DNA from: Blattamonas nauphoetae
Lineage: Eukaryota; Preaxostyla; Oxymonadida
DNA: 64,000 nucleotides
Direction of reading: 5' to 3'
Assembly: GCA_033064195.1 (NCBI GenBank)
Contig: JARBJD010000057.1
Span: forward strand, 124,001 to 188,000
Shown one piece after another: positions 43,006 through 53,948 of this stretch. The notes under the pieces are model-generated. The model was given only the letters and a program-made list of their open reading frames with translations. It was not told where the DNA came from and searched no databases. The position numbers were made by a program, and so were the translations under genes. The first letter of the stretch is position 1, and each line of letters begins with the position of its first letter.

Positions 43006-43475
43006 GAACTGAGAAAGCCATTCGTCGACAATCACTGAAGAGTGATCCAAATCAGTGTATGGAGGATATCCATTGTTGTCGATGTGACAATCTGATTGGA
43101 TGACGAAACGAGTATCATCATGGACTGTACAAAGCCTGTTAAAGATTCATCAGAGAACGAGACTACAGTCCTGAGAAAAGCGTCCCTGAATTTTGTACTG
43201 ATGGCACAACATTCGAGAAAAAGCACGACTTTAGTTTCCAGAGAGACATCCAATTCTGGATGGGACTTCACAGTGGCGATGAGAGACGGAAAGACTAAGA
43301 TATATTCCTCTTCAGACTGAAGATAGTCGTATTCGTCTCCATCCCAATTCAGGAAAGAGGAGCAATCCATTGAAAAGGGAAATTGAAGAGTGGACAAATC
43401 AGAGCGGGTTTTATTTGAGAAAGCGTTTGATTTGTTGATTATCGTATTCATTCTGTCCGACTTTGTGATAATCCA

Positions 43476-43490
43476 CTCGTTATGTGTCAG
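43476..43490 (-). promoter_or_regulatory. array leader motif, unit C
   Basis: CTGACACATAACGAG, one base from consensus, 24 bp before ATG 43451. Confidence 0.6.
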
Positions 43491-43919
43491 AGATAAAAGT
43501 GAAACAATGATATTGAGATGAAATAGACGTGTAAAAGGAACAAAAACAGTCAATCAACGAAGCCTGAAACAATTCATGAAGATGGATGGACGATGGTTGA
43601 TGCGGCATCGTTTCTTAGATCTCATCTCAGGATCTCCGCAAATCTCGAAGAGAGTAATGTTTTGGAGAACAATCAGGAAACAATTAGGCGAACACAAAAT
43701 GCGATGAATCGTTCTGATGGTCGGTTTCCATAAAGTGATCGTGCGAGAGAGGACGAGAAAGGTGTGGCCACGAACAAGGGAAACTGATGAGAAAGAATCA
43801 CAATCGCTCTAGCAAAGGATAAGATGATGGCAGAGTCAACGGATAGCACACACAGACAGCGTTTGTTGTCCAAAAGAAGTTAGAAACAGTTGGAAATGTT
43901 CGGTGGTTCTCGTCTGTTT

Positions 43920-44535
43920 TTATTCTTCTTCTGGAACGTTCATACCCAGCAGATTGTTCCATGCAATCGAGTCGACAGCAATCCATCGTCCGAGCCATTC
44001 CTTTTGGTCGTTTTGCAGCTTTTCCTCTCTCACATCTTCGATGCCCTCCATTCCCAACATCCGCTGCACTATCTTCCACATCTGTTGTTCTTTTCCGCCT
44101 TGTTCGTTCAATTCCCGCAGGATATCCATCATTGAAGACAGAAGATAAGAGCTTCGCTCATCAGTTTCGACGAATGCGAGAAAACTTGGTATCGTCAGAA
44201 ATACTGGCAGACGAAGAACGAAATTTAGTGTGGGTTGATAGAAAGGAGATATTTTGAGGAATCGGGTAACTAAGCCCACGAATTCAAACGACAGGCCACC
44301 GCCGAGGATCGAATAGCGGTTTGTGCATAAATGGCAAATATATGGCTCAGAAGGGGCGAGAACTTGATTCAAAATCGTCTCGTGAACAGCTTGTTGTCCA
44401 TTGTGATCTTCAATTTCGAGAGAAGCGAGGCCATTCTGAGTTGCGAGCCAAAGAGAAATGAAGATGATTCTCAAGAGATCAGTGTGGATATCTTCTGTTT
44501 CGACAAAGGAAAGAGACTGTGGATGGAGAGTGTCG
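43920..44535 (-). pseudogene. armadillo-like family gene, array unit D, 5'-truncated
   Basis: C-terminal 205 residues or so: LHPQSLSFVETEDIHTDLL, HLCTNRYSI, LTIPSFLAF, EGIEDVREEKL, NNLLGMNVPEEE with TAA stop. Similarity ends abruptly near 44535, in the middle of the family's helical region, and what precedes it is unrelated to the family's N-terminal half. There is no leader motif. It is still open, so a short product is possible but unlikely. Confidence 0.7.
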
Positions 44536-45375
44536 AGCGAGTGAGGATGTGCTCAACAATCACAATTGTGCTGTCATCATCAATCGTTGAGGTGGTCGCC
44601 AACTCAAGCTGGCGAAAATGAGCTGTTTTGGATTTGAGGGATCGGAATGGGAAGAGAGACGTCAAGCAACATCTGGCAGCGAGACTTGAACCATCGCGTT
44701 GTTGAGAAGTGCTGGCGGAGAACGAACAATTGATGAGAGCAAGTCGTTTCAAACGACGACACAAAGACGTGACAGTGTGGTTCTGGCCTAGTTTGTGTGC
44801 AGGTCACTGTTTCGCTCTGTGGATGGACACAACAGGAAGACTCCTGTCAGACTCACGAAAACGCCCCCTGTTTCCTCTGAGCATCCATCATCCCTCCAGC
44901 ACTTCCACAATCCACCACTCATCCGAAAACGACGAGAGACAAATGGTGATTGTGAGAAAGGGGATCAGCGAGTGGTCGGGCATCATCGTCGGTTGAGCAT
45001 ATCCGCACACAACAAGTCATCCCTTTCCACACGCAGCAGCCCTCACCAGCAAATCTTCAGTTCTCACAATCCACACATCTTGCGTAGTCGCACTGGCGGA
45101 GACAGGCGGAAAGATGTGCGGGAGGGGAGTCGTGCGCTTCCTCCTCGATGCTTCTTTGGATTCTCTCCTCTCCTCATTCTCCTTCCTTCTTGCCCTCACA
45201 TCCATGTCTCCACGATCCATCCTTCACTTCCCGTCCATCCAATCTCCTCTGTCGTTGTCGCACTCACAGCAGACAGCATCTGTTCCTCGTTAAAATGGAT
45301 GTCGACGTTGGAGAGTGTCGGCGTGGATTCGATTGGTGGGATGAGACTGGTGTCGTCCACTGAAGTTCCAGCCTT
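44536..45375. other. inter-unit region between array units D and E
   Basis: Mixed debris. 44535-44640 resembles 54230-54300. No gene supported. Confidence 0.35.
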
Positions 45376-45724
45376 TCTTGTCGATTCGAGTTCCGCTGCG
45401 TGGGCAGTGGATTGAAGTGGCCAGTCAAATCAGTAAAATTGGAGGAGAACGAGAATATGAGGAGAACGGAAGGAGGTCATGGAGAGAACGGAGTGGTTGG
45501 GGTGGGAGGGCAGAACCACACTCGAATGATCTCAGATCAGCAGCTGGACAAAGTGGAGAGGCCTCGGAAGATCCATCAAAATCCGGTTTCCGTGACAGGC
45601 GTTTGTGACCATGATCGGATGAAGTGAAGAAGCAACGAGACGATCCAGCTTCCTTTTTCTTCCTTTTGTGGAATTCAATCCCAGCTCGTTGGTTTTGTTT
45701 TGAGGATGGACCTTTGGCAAACTG
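45376..45724 (+). repeat. 349-bp repeat, copy 1
   Basis: Appears identical to 49014-49362 in direct orientation. A diverged relative lies at 31405-31530. A 76-codon frame inside is the same in both copies, but its composition is not convincing as protein. Confidence 0.85.
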
Positions 45725-45761
45725 CCTGCGTCAGAAATCGAGAGCGACTTTGCTGGTGCGT

Positions 45762-46150
45762 GGTGAGGGAGAGGCAGATGGGAGTGGGAGGGTGTGGGTG
45801 GTGATGGAGAGGCAGATGGAAGTGGGAGGGTGTGGGTGGTGAGGGAGAGGCAGATGGAAGTGGGAGGGTGTGGGTGGTGAGGGAGAGGCAGATGGGAGTG
45901 GGAGGGTGTGGGTGGTGAGGGAGAGGCAGATGGGAGTGGGAGGGTGTGGGTGGTGAGGGAGAGGCAGATGGAAGTGGGAGGATGTGGGTGGTGATGGAGA
46001 GGCAGATGGGAGTGGGAGGGTGTGGGTGGTGAGGGAGAGGCAGATGGAAGTGGGAGGGTGTGGGTGGTGATGGAGAGGCAGATGGGAGTGGGAGGGTGTG
46101 GGTGGTGATGGAGAGGCAGATGGGAGTGGGAGGGTGTGGGTGGTGAGGGG
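45762..46150. repeat. 38-bp G-rich minisatellite, array 2
   Basis: About ten units of 38 bp with few differences (GAGGGAGAGGCAGATGGGAG core). 38 is not a multiple of three, and no minus-strand frame meets a stop, so three units encode a 38-residue Pro/His/Ser/Leu repeat. It follows the 349-bp repeat. Confidence 0.9.
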
Positions 46151-46557
46151 AGCAGGGATCGAGAACGGCAGTCAAGTTGGCGACGAATTCTGTCGATTCT
46201 TTCGAATCGGTGTTGAAGAGTCAGCTGATGAGCGAGCGAAATCTTGAATGCGGAGGGGGAGATCGTGATAGAGTGGCGGCGAAGGAGGGAAAGATGTACA
46301 AAGTGTCCCAAATGATCACAATCGTCACCATCCATCGATCAACGCATTGCCTTCCACAAAGGAGCAGTGCGAGAGAGGCGGCGAAGGAGAAGGAGAGGAT
46401 GGCGACCCTTGAGTGAGACAGGTGAGAGAGAATCCCAATCGCTCTTGCTAAGGATAACGTGATGTCAGAGCCGACAAAGATCACACATAACCAGCGTTTG
46501 TTGTCCAAAAGAAGTCAGAAAGTGTTCCGATGGTTCGGTGGTTCTTTTATGTTTCTA
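46151..46557. other. 3' flank of array unit E
   Basis: Contains the conserved unit flank (GATCACACATAACCAG, TTTGTTGTCCAAAAGAAGTC) just downstream of the gene. No gene recognised. Confidence 0.45.
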
Positions 46558-47628
46558 TTACTGTTTCAGAAGGTTCATGCCCTGCAGGTTGTTCAACGTG
46601 ATTGAGTTGTCAACAATCAATTCTCCATACGAGCTGTCGTTGTCGTTTAGCAGCTTTTGTTCAATCACATCTTCGATGCCCTCCATTCTCAACATTTGAA
46701 GCACTTTCTTCCACATCTGTTGCCCTTCTCCGCCTTGTTCGTTCAATTCCTGCTGGGTATCGTTCATTTGATACAGAAAATGCCAGATCGAGCGATCACA
46801 ATCGAAAAATGTGAGGCAACTCGGGATTGTGAGAATGACTGGCATCTGAAGAACAAAATCCATTGTGGGTGGATAGAAAGGAGATATTTCGAGGAATCGG
46901 GCAACTAAGTCCACGAATTCAAACGACAGGCCACCATCGAGGATCGAATAGCGGTTTGTGCATAAATGGCGAATATACTGCTCAGAAGGGGCGAGAACTT
47001 GCTGTAAAACAGTCTCGTGAACGGCTTGTTGGTCAGTGTGATCTTCAATTTCGAGAGAAGCGAGACCACGTGGAGATGAGAGCCAGTAAGAATAGGGGAT
47101 GATTATCAAGAGATCACTGTGGATATCAACTGCTTCTGCAAACGAAAGAGACTGTGGATTTAGAGTGTTCATGAGTTGAGGGAGCAGATCAGCTGTGACG
47201 AGCATCAGAAGGACTGTTGTTGAACACATCGCCATCTGATTTCTGAGCATCTTCAATGCTGCTGTGGTGATTGCTCGATTGGGTGAAGCAATGAGCACCC
47301 CAACACACTGTACGTAATCTGCCAAAGGTTCATCAGAAATCGACGCAAAATTGTTGAGAAAAGCATCAGCGAGTTCTTCATCAAGAACCTCCAAAGATCG
47401 AAGAAATTTCACGGCTTTAGCCTCCAGAGAGATATCGAATACTGGATGAGATTTCATTGTGGCAACTAGAGACAGAAAGACAACTTCCTTTTCGGAGTCA
47501 GTTTCAAGCTCTTTTTCATTCCAATTCATGAAGGGAGAACAATCTGAACAATATGATAAGTAGGGAGAATATATACCGAAGTACGTTCTTTCAAGTGAGG
47601 TGTCTGGCTTCACGTCAATCGCTGTCAT
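46558..47628 (-). CDS. armadillo-like family protein, array unit E, intact
   Basis: 356 residues from ATG 47628 to TAA. Landmarks: CSPFMNW, VVFLSLVATMK, LEAKAVKFLRS, VLIASPNRAI, LLPQLMNTLNPQS, HLCTNRYSI, ILTIPSCLTFF, EGIEDVIEQKL, NNLQGMNLLKQ. A TGA directly precedes the ATG, which fixes the start and shows that the conserved leader is untranslated. No lesions. Soluble and all helical, with no catalytic residues. It is the third complete unit of the array. Confidence 0.82.
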   Translation of the reverse strand: MTAIDVKPDTSLERTYFGIYSPYLSYCSDCSPFMNWNEKELETDSEKEVVFLSLVATMKSHPVFDISLEAKAVKFLRSLEVLDEELADAFLNNFASISDEPLADYVQCVGVLIASPNRAITTAALKMLRNQMAMCSTTVLLMLVTADLLPQLMNTLNPQSLSFAEAVDIHSDLLIIIPYSYWLSSPRGLASLEIEDHTDQQAVHETVLQQVLAPSEQYIRHLCTNRYSILDGGLSFEFVDLVARFLEISPFYPPTMDFVLQMPVILTIPSCLTFFDCDRSIWHFLYQMNDTQQELNEQGGEGQQMWKKVLQMLRMEGIEDVIEQKLLNDNDSSYGELIVDNSITLNNLQGMNLLKQ

Positions 47629-47652
47629 TCAGATTGATGAAGAGAAAAAAGG

Positions 47653-47667
47653 CTCGTTATGGGTCAG
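47653..47667 (-). promoter_or_regulatory. array leader motif, unit E
   Basis: CTGACCCATAACGAG, 24 bp before the start codon, followed in frame by a TGA, so it cannot be part of the protein. Confidence 0.7.
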
Positions 47668-47760
47668 ATTAAAAAGTGAGTGAAACAATGAGATGGAGAC
47701 GAATTAGGCGGCCAGAAGGAAGAACCGAAAAAATGAACATAAGATGAGCGAGAGGATTCA

Positions 47761-48588
47761 TGAAAGAAGAGAGAGAGGGAGTGAACGAAACGAAATGGAT
47801 GTTGGAATCAACATCTCGAAGAATATAGCGAGACGGAACTGCGAAAAGAGTGTTTCGTCGGCCAAGTTCCAGTCTACTTCATCCACCTTGTCCATTCTGT
47901 TCTTGAAATACTGCTTCTGAGAGAACTCGGTTGGAATTTCGTTGTCGCTGTGCTGCTTGTCGAGGGTGAAGTTGGAGTTGTTCAAGTACGGCACAGCAGC
48001 AACCTGAGTTGGGGGCTCCATTCGGTCGTTTGGAGGGAAATGGAGGGCGATATGAAGAGAGTGACGACGGTGTTGAGAAGAGAGCTCGATTGGAGGAGTG
48101 TTGGTGTGATGGAGTTTCTCATCGTCGGTAACATTGATTCAATGCATGCTCAGTCCACAAGTGCAAGAAATCGGGCGATCATTCAGCCTTCCAAAAGTGT
48201 CATCTGAACAGCGCCTCGTGGGCTTCGCCATTCCTTCTTTTCCGGCAAGTGACTATCCAACTTGGGAATTTTCAAGAATCAACATCAGATCGGTATTTGC
48301 GAGATCTGTTGACCCTCCGTTTCGCTTCGAGAAAAGAACACCCTCTCGAACGGCCGAAACGTGTTGCGTCACAAGTTGTTCCGTCTCTGACGATGGACCA
48401 TGCAGAGCAAACCCCATGATTACCAAAAGAGTCGTCTGGAGTTGTTGGTATTCTTCGATTTCGGAGGGTTGTTTGTGGGATCGGTTACATGAACGAGATA
48501 AATGAATGAGAGGACAGGCAACAGGCGGGATGATCATGAAACAAATCGTGGGCGGCTGTAGAATGGTGGGAGTGGGGACGCATCCCAT
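47761..48588 (-). CDS. hypothetical gene, probably two exons
   Basis: The first frame, 48588-48253 (ATG, 111 codons), is helical and protein-like (PSEIEEYQQLQTTLLVIMGF; TDLMLILENSQ). The second frame, 48134-47761, is open without an ATG at its start and encodes PPIELSSQHRR, MEPPTQVAAVPYLNN and a Lys/Asp-rich stretch. About 120 bp between them could be an intron, but no clear donor/acceptor pair was found. No family is recognised; a distant armadillo-like relation of the first part is possible. It lies between array units E and F. Confidence 0.4.
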
Positions 48589-49013
48589 TTCGACGTGATA
48601 AACGAGTTGTGAATCAGAGATGTTAAAAATGTTGAGATTGGGAAAGATAAACTGGTCACAATGTGTTGTTCAGGGATGCAAGGAATTGTTTGGAAAAAAG
48701 ACGGTTGACGATGTGACAGTGAAAAACAACCGCGTTGAGAACGATGAATCCAAAAGAGCAAGCGATTTCTGGACGATTGGAGGCCATCCGAGAATCTGTT
48801 CATCTGTACCAGCAATCAGAGCATTCCCGACATCCGAGGAGAATCCTCACAAATGAGGTAGAGTCATTCGAGAGAGTTGGATTCGACGCGTCATTTGAGA
48901 TCTCTCTCGTCAATGACAGATTATCTGGGAGCGATGTAAATCAAAGACAAATAATGGAAAGTACAGCGTAACCAAGTCAAAATAGGACTGAAGATCGTGA
49001 TAAAGAGAAGAAA
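48589..49013. other. Gene-free stretch
   Basis: Only short weak frames. Nothing can be assigned. Confidence 0.4.
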
Positions 49014-49362
49014 TCTTGTCGATTCGAGTTCCGCTGCGTGGGCAGTGGATTGAAGTGGCCAGTCAAATCAGTAAAATTGGAGGAGAACGAGAATATGAGG
49101 AGAACGGAAGGAGGTCATGGAGAGAACGGAGTGGTTGGGGTGGGAGGGCAGAACCACACTCGAATGATCTCAGATCAGCAGCTGGACAAAGTGGAGAGGC
49201 CTCGGAAGATCCATCAAAATCCGGTTTCCGTGACAGGCGTTTGTGACCATGATCGGATGAAGTGAAGAAGCAACGAGACGATCCAGCTTCCTTTTTCTTC
49301 CTTTTGTGGAATTCAATCCCAGCTCGTTGGTTTTGTTTTGAGGATGGACCTTTGGCAAACTG
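49014..49362 (+). repeat. 349-bp repeat, copy 2
   Basis: Direct repeat of 45376-45724 at an offset of 3638 bp. It is followed, as in copy 1, by a 38-bp minisatellite, but here a 476-bp transposon sits in between. Confidence 0.85.
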
Positions 49363-49393
49363 TCCACAGCAGAAAGAGAGAGTGAATGTGTTA

Positions 49394-49869
49394 TAGTACC
49401 CGGACAAACCCGTTAGAGCGGATAAACCCGTTAACCATTCCACAGGAGCATAGCAGTCCCCCCTCTTCACTAAAATTATCCTTCCACTTCCCGTTCATTA
49501 CTCTCTTCATTATTTTTAAAATAGGAGGTACTGTTGAAAGAATGATTGTGAAATGGAATGAGAAAAATGTAAGTCGAAATGTGCTCGGAACTTAGCCAAT
49601 GTCTTCCCAGGCGTCCAAGGGATGGTACATTGAGATGCAACCTCTTTGTACTCAGCATCACATGCAGGGTGTCGTGGCTGGTCATTCATCGATTTGAAAT
49701 GACCCATAGACCTCGATCAAACGACTGAACAAGAGACCAATCATTTCAGAATTCTACCGATTACTTTCTTTTCCACACAACATATCAGTCGTCAGAATAA
49801 AAGGATCAATGTGAAGTGGGGTATGTTGGTAACGGGTTTATCCGACTTAACGGGTTTATCCGGGTACTA
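49394..49869. mobile_element. 476-bp non-autonomous relative of the 36023 transposon
   Basis: Shares the ends TAGTACCCGGACAAACCCG and the inner CGGATAAACCCGTTA block with 36023-38039, and is likewise flanked by TTA (49391-49393 and 49870-49872). It has no transposase. It was inserted just before the third minisatellite; the uninterrupted order is seen near 45724-45762. Confidence 0.9.
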
Positions 49870-49878
49870 TTAGTGTAT

Positions 49879-50190
49879 GGTGAGGGAGAGGGGAGAGGGA
49901 GGGTGTGGGTGGTGAGGGAGAGGGAGAGGGGAGTGGGAGGGTGTGGGTGATGAGGGAGAGGCAGAGGGGAGTGGGAGGGTGTGGGTGGTGAGGGAGAGGC
50001 AGAGGGGAGTGGGAGTGTGTGGGTGGTGAGGGAGAGGCAGAAGGGAGTGGGAGGGTGTGGGTGGTGAGGGAGAGGCAGAGGGGAGTGGGAGTGTGTGGGT
50101 GGTGAGGGAGAGGCAGAAGGGAGTGGGAGGGTGTGGGTGGTGAGGGAGAGGCAGAGGGGAGTGGAAGGGTGTGGGTGGTGAGGGAGAGGG
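49879..50190. repeat. 38-bp G-rich minisatellite, array 3
   Basis: About eight units. Same core as array 2 with AGGGG variants. The minus strand is open in all three frames. Confidence 0.9.
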
Positions 50191-50744
50191 GGACAGGAGT
50201 CATTCAGATTGGCTGACTGAAAGCGATGAACACAGACAAAGATGGAGGCGAGTGGAGGAGGACACCAACGCTCCCTCGCGAGGAGTGAGGAAGCCAGCAT
50301 TGGAGTGCGGATGTCGGCCAGGCTGATGTCGGAGGGGGGCGGGACTGCCAAAGAGAGTGAATTCAGTGGCGAACGACGAGAATGCATGCATTGGAGTTCG
50401 GGTGAGACGGGAGTGACAGCGCGATCCGAACGGCGAGAGCTTTGGCGAAGAGAGTGAGGTTGTTGATGCGGAGGAGAAGATGTCATAGCAATGGTCAGAC
50501 GATAGCCAAAGTTTCAAAATGTGCATCCAATGTTAAATGGAAGACGATTGAGGGCGTTGAATGGAGGTGGTTGGAGGGAGAGACGAGGTGGAGAAAGGCG
50601 GGTTGTGAATAACAATGAAAATGGAGAGAGGGCGAGCGTGGTGTGGAAATTGTGAGAAAACGAAGAAGATATGCGGGGGAAGGTCGAGGGTGGAAAGCGA
50701 AGGGTGTTGTATCGTTGGAAGTGTTCGCTCGCTTTTGATCGAAT
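50191..50744. other. 3' flank of array unit F
   Basis: No gene supported. Short plus- and minus-strand frames are low-complexity. Confidence 0.4.
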
Positions 50745-51020
50745 CTACTCGACTTTAGAAAGGTTCATGCCCAGCAGGTTGTTCCATCTGATCGATGCCT
50801 TATCAAGCCATCCGACGAAAAAGCGGTTTTTGCGGTTTCGCAGCTTTTCATCAATCACATCTTCGATGCCCTCCATTTGCAACATTCGATGCACTGTCTT
50901 CTTCATCTGTCGTTCGTCTCCCCTTGTTCTGTTCCATTCCCACTGAGTATCGCCCATCAATTCCAGAAAAGTCCCGACTGAGCCTTCAGGCTCGAAGAGT
51001 GCGAGCCAACTTGGTGTCGT
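50745..51020 (-). pseudogene. armadillo-like family gene, array unit F, C-terminal fragment
   Basis: About 90 residues: LALFEPEGSVG, GDTQWEWN, EGIEDVIDEKL, NNLLGMNLSKVE with TAG. The frame continues to 51290, but upstream of about 51020 it is unrelated to the family and matches the kind of flank DNA seen at 46230-46260. It is closest in wording to unit C (FEPDGSVG, GDTQWEWN). Leader and N-terminal three quarters are lost. Confidence 0.7.
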
Positions 51021-51522
51021 GAGATTGACTAGCTGATGAGCGAGGGAAATCCAGAATGCGGAGGGGAGATGGGGAAGGACATGGATGTCTTGTGCAGCTG
51101 TGAAGGGAGGGAGAGTGATCAGGGAGTGGCTGGTGTGGATGAACAACCATTTTGATTCTTTCGCCTTTCCGAACAGTTGATGACGATAGCCGATGTGGGA
51201 TCGATTCTGAAATGTCATCTCACGATTGGAATAAAAGGTGAAGAGAGAACGAGTGTAGCGAACAATCAGGAACCAATCACGTCGACACAAACAGCGATGA
51301 ATGGTAATGATGGATCACTTCCATTTGGGAGCAGTGAGAGAGTGGCCGCGAAGGTGAAGGAGAGAGCGGCGACGATCGATGGAGATTGGCGAGAGAGAAT
51401 CTGAATCGCGCAGGACAACCACGAGGTGATGCCAGAGACGACAAAGATCACACCCAAACAGTGTTTGTTGGCCACAGGGGAGTCAGAAACTGGTCGAAAT
51501 GATCGCTGGCTTCTGTCTGCTT
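51021..51522. other. 3' flank of array unit G
   Basis: Carries the shared downstream block with ACAAAGATCACACCCAAACA and GTGTTTGTTG just before the stop side of unit G. Confidence 0.5.
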
Positions 51523-53909
51523 CTATTCATGATAACGAAAGTTCACGCCCTGCAGGTTGTTCCATTCAATCGAGTACGCAATGATCAATTTTCCATACGA
51601 TCTGTCGTTGTCGTTTTGCTGCTTTTCCTCCAACTCATCTTCGAAGCCCTCCATTCTCAACATTCGATGCACTTTCCTCCACATCTGTCGTTCTTCTCCC
51701 CTTCTCATGTTCCATTCTCGCTGGGCATAGACCATTGAAGACAGAAAATAAAGTATTGAGCGATCATTTTTGAAGAAGGCGAGACAACTTGGAATCGTGA
51801 GAAGGACTGGCATATGAAGAACAAAATCCATCGTCGGTTGATAATAAGGAGATATCCGGAGGAGAGTGACGAGGAGTGTCAGAAAGAGCTCGGATAGTCC
51901 CCCATCGATGATCGAATGGCGGTTTGTGCATAAATAGTTGATGTACTTCTCCGAAGGGGCGAGAACTTGCTTCAAAACCGTCTCGCGAGCAGCTTGTTGT
52001 CCATGGTGATCTTCAATTTCGAGTTGTGTGAGACCCTCGGGAGATGCGAGCCAGATAGACCAGGTGATGCTGTTCATGAGATTGATGTGAATATCTGCTT
52101 TCTCCACAAAAGAAAGAGACAGTGTATTGAGAGTTATGACAAGCTGAGGGATCAGATCAGCTTTAATGAGGGCAAGTCGGAGTTTTGCTGAACACATTTG
52201 GATTACCGGGTGTCCCATAAGTCTTGGTTTTTCCGAATTGCGGAAGAATGACGCTGTTTTGGAGCAAATCATATTGTGGCATGAAGTCATCAGCTCACTT
52301 GTCACCTTTTGGATGAATAAAGGAACCATGAAGGAAATTACCGAACCTTATCCAACACACTCACGATCACGACAGCAGCCATCTCTAACATTGTGAAGCT
52401 GATTTCTTGAGAGATTCTTTGTGAGTGGTTTGCCTTTTCTTTGTAACACACTCGTTGTTGTATCTCTTCTCTGATTCTTTCTAGTTGTTCTTCTTCATCT
52501 CTGATTGGTCAATCCAAAGTCCGTTTATCATCAATCCTTCGCCATCCAAATATTACATTCATGAGACATTCATCTTAGCCTGTCATTCTCTCTGTTTCTG
52601 AGATATGACGAAGCCCAGATATGATTCAGTCTGCCACCTATTCTTAGCGATCATCATAATTCCACTTTTTGACTGTCGTCTCTCGCGTAACCAATTGTAC
52701 GTATCCAGAACGAATCGAACAGTGGGACGCATTCATTTGAAGCAGCGGAACGTGACAATGAGTGCCATGTGCCAAAATCCCCAAAAACACAATTCTCCTC
52801 ACTGGCGATGTAAATCGATGACGTCATCCGTCCAGATCTCAAAATAGTCTGTATCTCTCACTCATTTTATCTCTAGTATTTTCTCTTTATCTGCACCAGA
52901 TGTCCGATCAGGGCCAATCCACATCAATCGGACACCCGATCTCCAAGCCCTGTATTGATTGCGAAATATTCAGCCACAACAAGATATCATCTTTCAGATC
53001 GCGAACTGTTCACTTGACATCAATTTAAACGTGAGATGACGTCGATTTTTGGATATCTCACATCCTCGTTTTGGACGTCACTTCCTGAATTGACAGGTAT
53101 CGTCATCTTCCTTTCTACTTCAAAAATACATTCATTCAGACTGTTTTCTCTTCACCGGACAGCCTTGCCGTTGTTATTTGTCTCCACTTTTCATGATATG
53201 GATGGTTTCAAGTTCGCTCTCGTGGACCAGCTCGCCATTTGCCAAACGCTCTCCATGCCATACATCTTCAGTATCTTGCTTCTCACTGCCCGAAAGTTAT
53301 GTGGTTTAACCAAGCTGCCCATATCATTCAGAATAATTGTTGGGGAAAATTTCATGTTTTTGGATCGTTCTGTTCTCACTTCACATTGAACCAATACTCT
53401 TCATGTTCATTTTCACAGTGACAGTTGCTCAGAGGATTATGTGAGAAAAATGAAGAATCTTAAAACATGAAGTTGATTCCAAGAAGTCAATTTTCCAAGA
53501 TTAATGGGACACCCGGTAGACAATCGAGTAACTCCATTGCGGTTGAGGCGATGATCTGGCTGGCAGAAGAAGCAAGTATAACCATCGAGGAGATGAATTC
53601 AGTGACAGACTCATCAGAGGACGATGCAAAGCTGCTGAGAAAAGCATCTGCTGATTGAATGATGTATGGATGCACAGATCGAAGAAAGTCAACTGCTTTA
53701 GCCTCCAGAGAGACATCAAACGCAGGCTGTAACTTCAAAGTGGCAGCAAGAGACAGAAAGACAAGTGCCTTTTCGTTGAAGGATTCAAGTTGATCATCAG
53801 TCCATTTCAGGAAAGGAGAACAGTCTGGAGAACATGAAAAGCAGTGTGAAGAGATATCAAGGCAAGGAGAATCAGTGGAAGTGTCCGTTTTCATGTCAAT
53901 CGTGCTCAT
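51523..53909 (-). pseudogene. armadillo-like family gene, array unit G, split by a mariner-size element
   Basis: The N-terminal piece 53909-53517 runs from MSTIDMK to MELLDCL. The C-terminal piece 52205-51523 runs from IQMCSAKLRLALIKADL to NNLQGVNFRYHE, TAG. Both pieces are free of stops, and with the element and one TA removed they meet in frame. The gene was therefore open when the element arrived. Leader motif present at 53934-53948. Confidence 0.85.
52206..53516. mobile_element. mariner-size TIR element, 1311 bp, TA-flanked
   Basis: Terminal inverted repeats CCGGGTGTCCCAT(A/T)A(G/A)TCTTGG, with TA on both sides. The GTCCCATAAGT core and the length are typical of mariner elements. No intact transposase is visible; interior frames are short and full of stops, so it is dead or depends on another copy. 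No clear DD34D motif was found. Confidence 0.8.
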
Positions 53910-53933
53910 TCTTGAAGATTCTGATGAAAATCA

Positions 53934-53948
53934 CTCGTTATGGGTCAG
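53934..53948 (-). promoter_or_regulatory. array leader motif, unit G
   Basis: CTGACCCATAACGAG, 24 bp before ATG 53909, followed at once by an in-frame TGA. Confidence 0.65.

Larger units (their letters stand above)
38458..43046 (-). mobile_element. DIRS-type retroelement, looks whole or nearly whole
   Basis: 4589 bp. It has inverted terminal repeats of about 119 bp (38480-38598 and 42887-43005), unequal end extensions, and an internal complementary region (38687-38782) that contains both extreme ends joined. This layout is diagnostic of DIRS. No target duplication is seen, as expected for a tyrosine-recombinase element. Parts on the minus strand in order: gag-like region, reverse transcriptase-RNase H, tyrosine recombinase. 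The near-identical repeats suggest a young insertion, with at most a few breaks. It lies in array unit C. Confidence 0.92.
35763..43451 (-). pseudogene. armadillo-like family gene, array unit C, split by two transposons
   Basis: Three host pieces of one gene: 43451-43047 (MNTIINK to MDILHTLIW), 38457-38043 (KCSTKLHLALLKADLIPQL to LTIPSCL) and 36022-35763 (FEPDGSVG to NNLLGMNLPELE). A DIRS element (38458-43046) and a pogo-type element (36023-38039) lie in between. When the two elements and one TTA are left out, the host frame is continuous, and each piece is free of stops, so the gene was open when hit. It is now presumably dead unless the inserts are removed. The leader motif is present upstream. 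Confidence 0.85.

Noticed and set aside
45532-46335. 267-codon Pro/His/Ser-rich protein
   Set aside because: It is the translation of the 38-bp minisatellite, which has no stops in any minus-strand frame.
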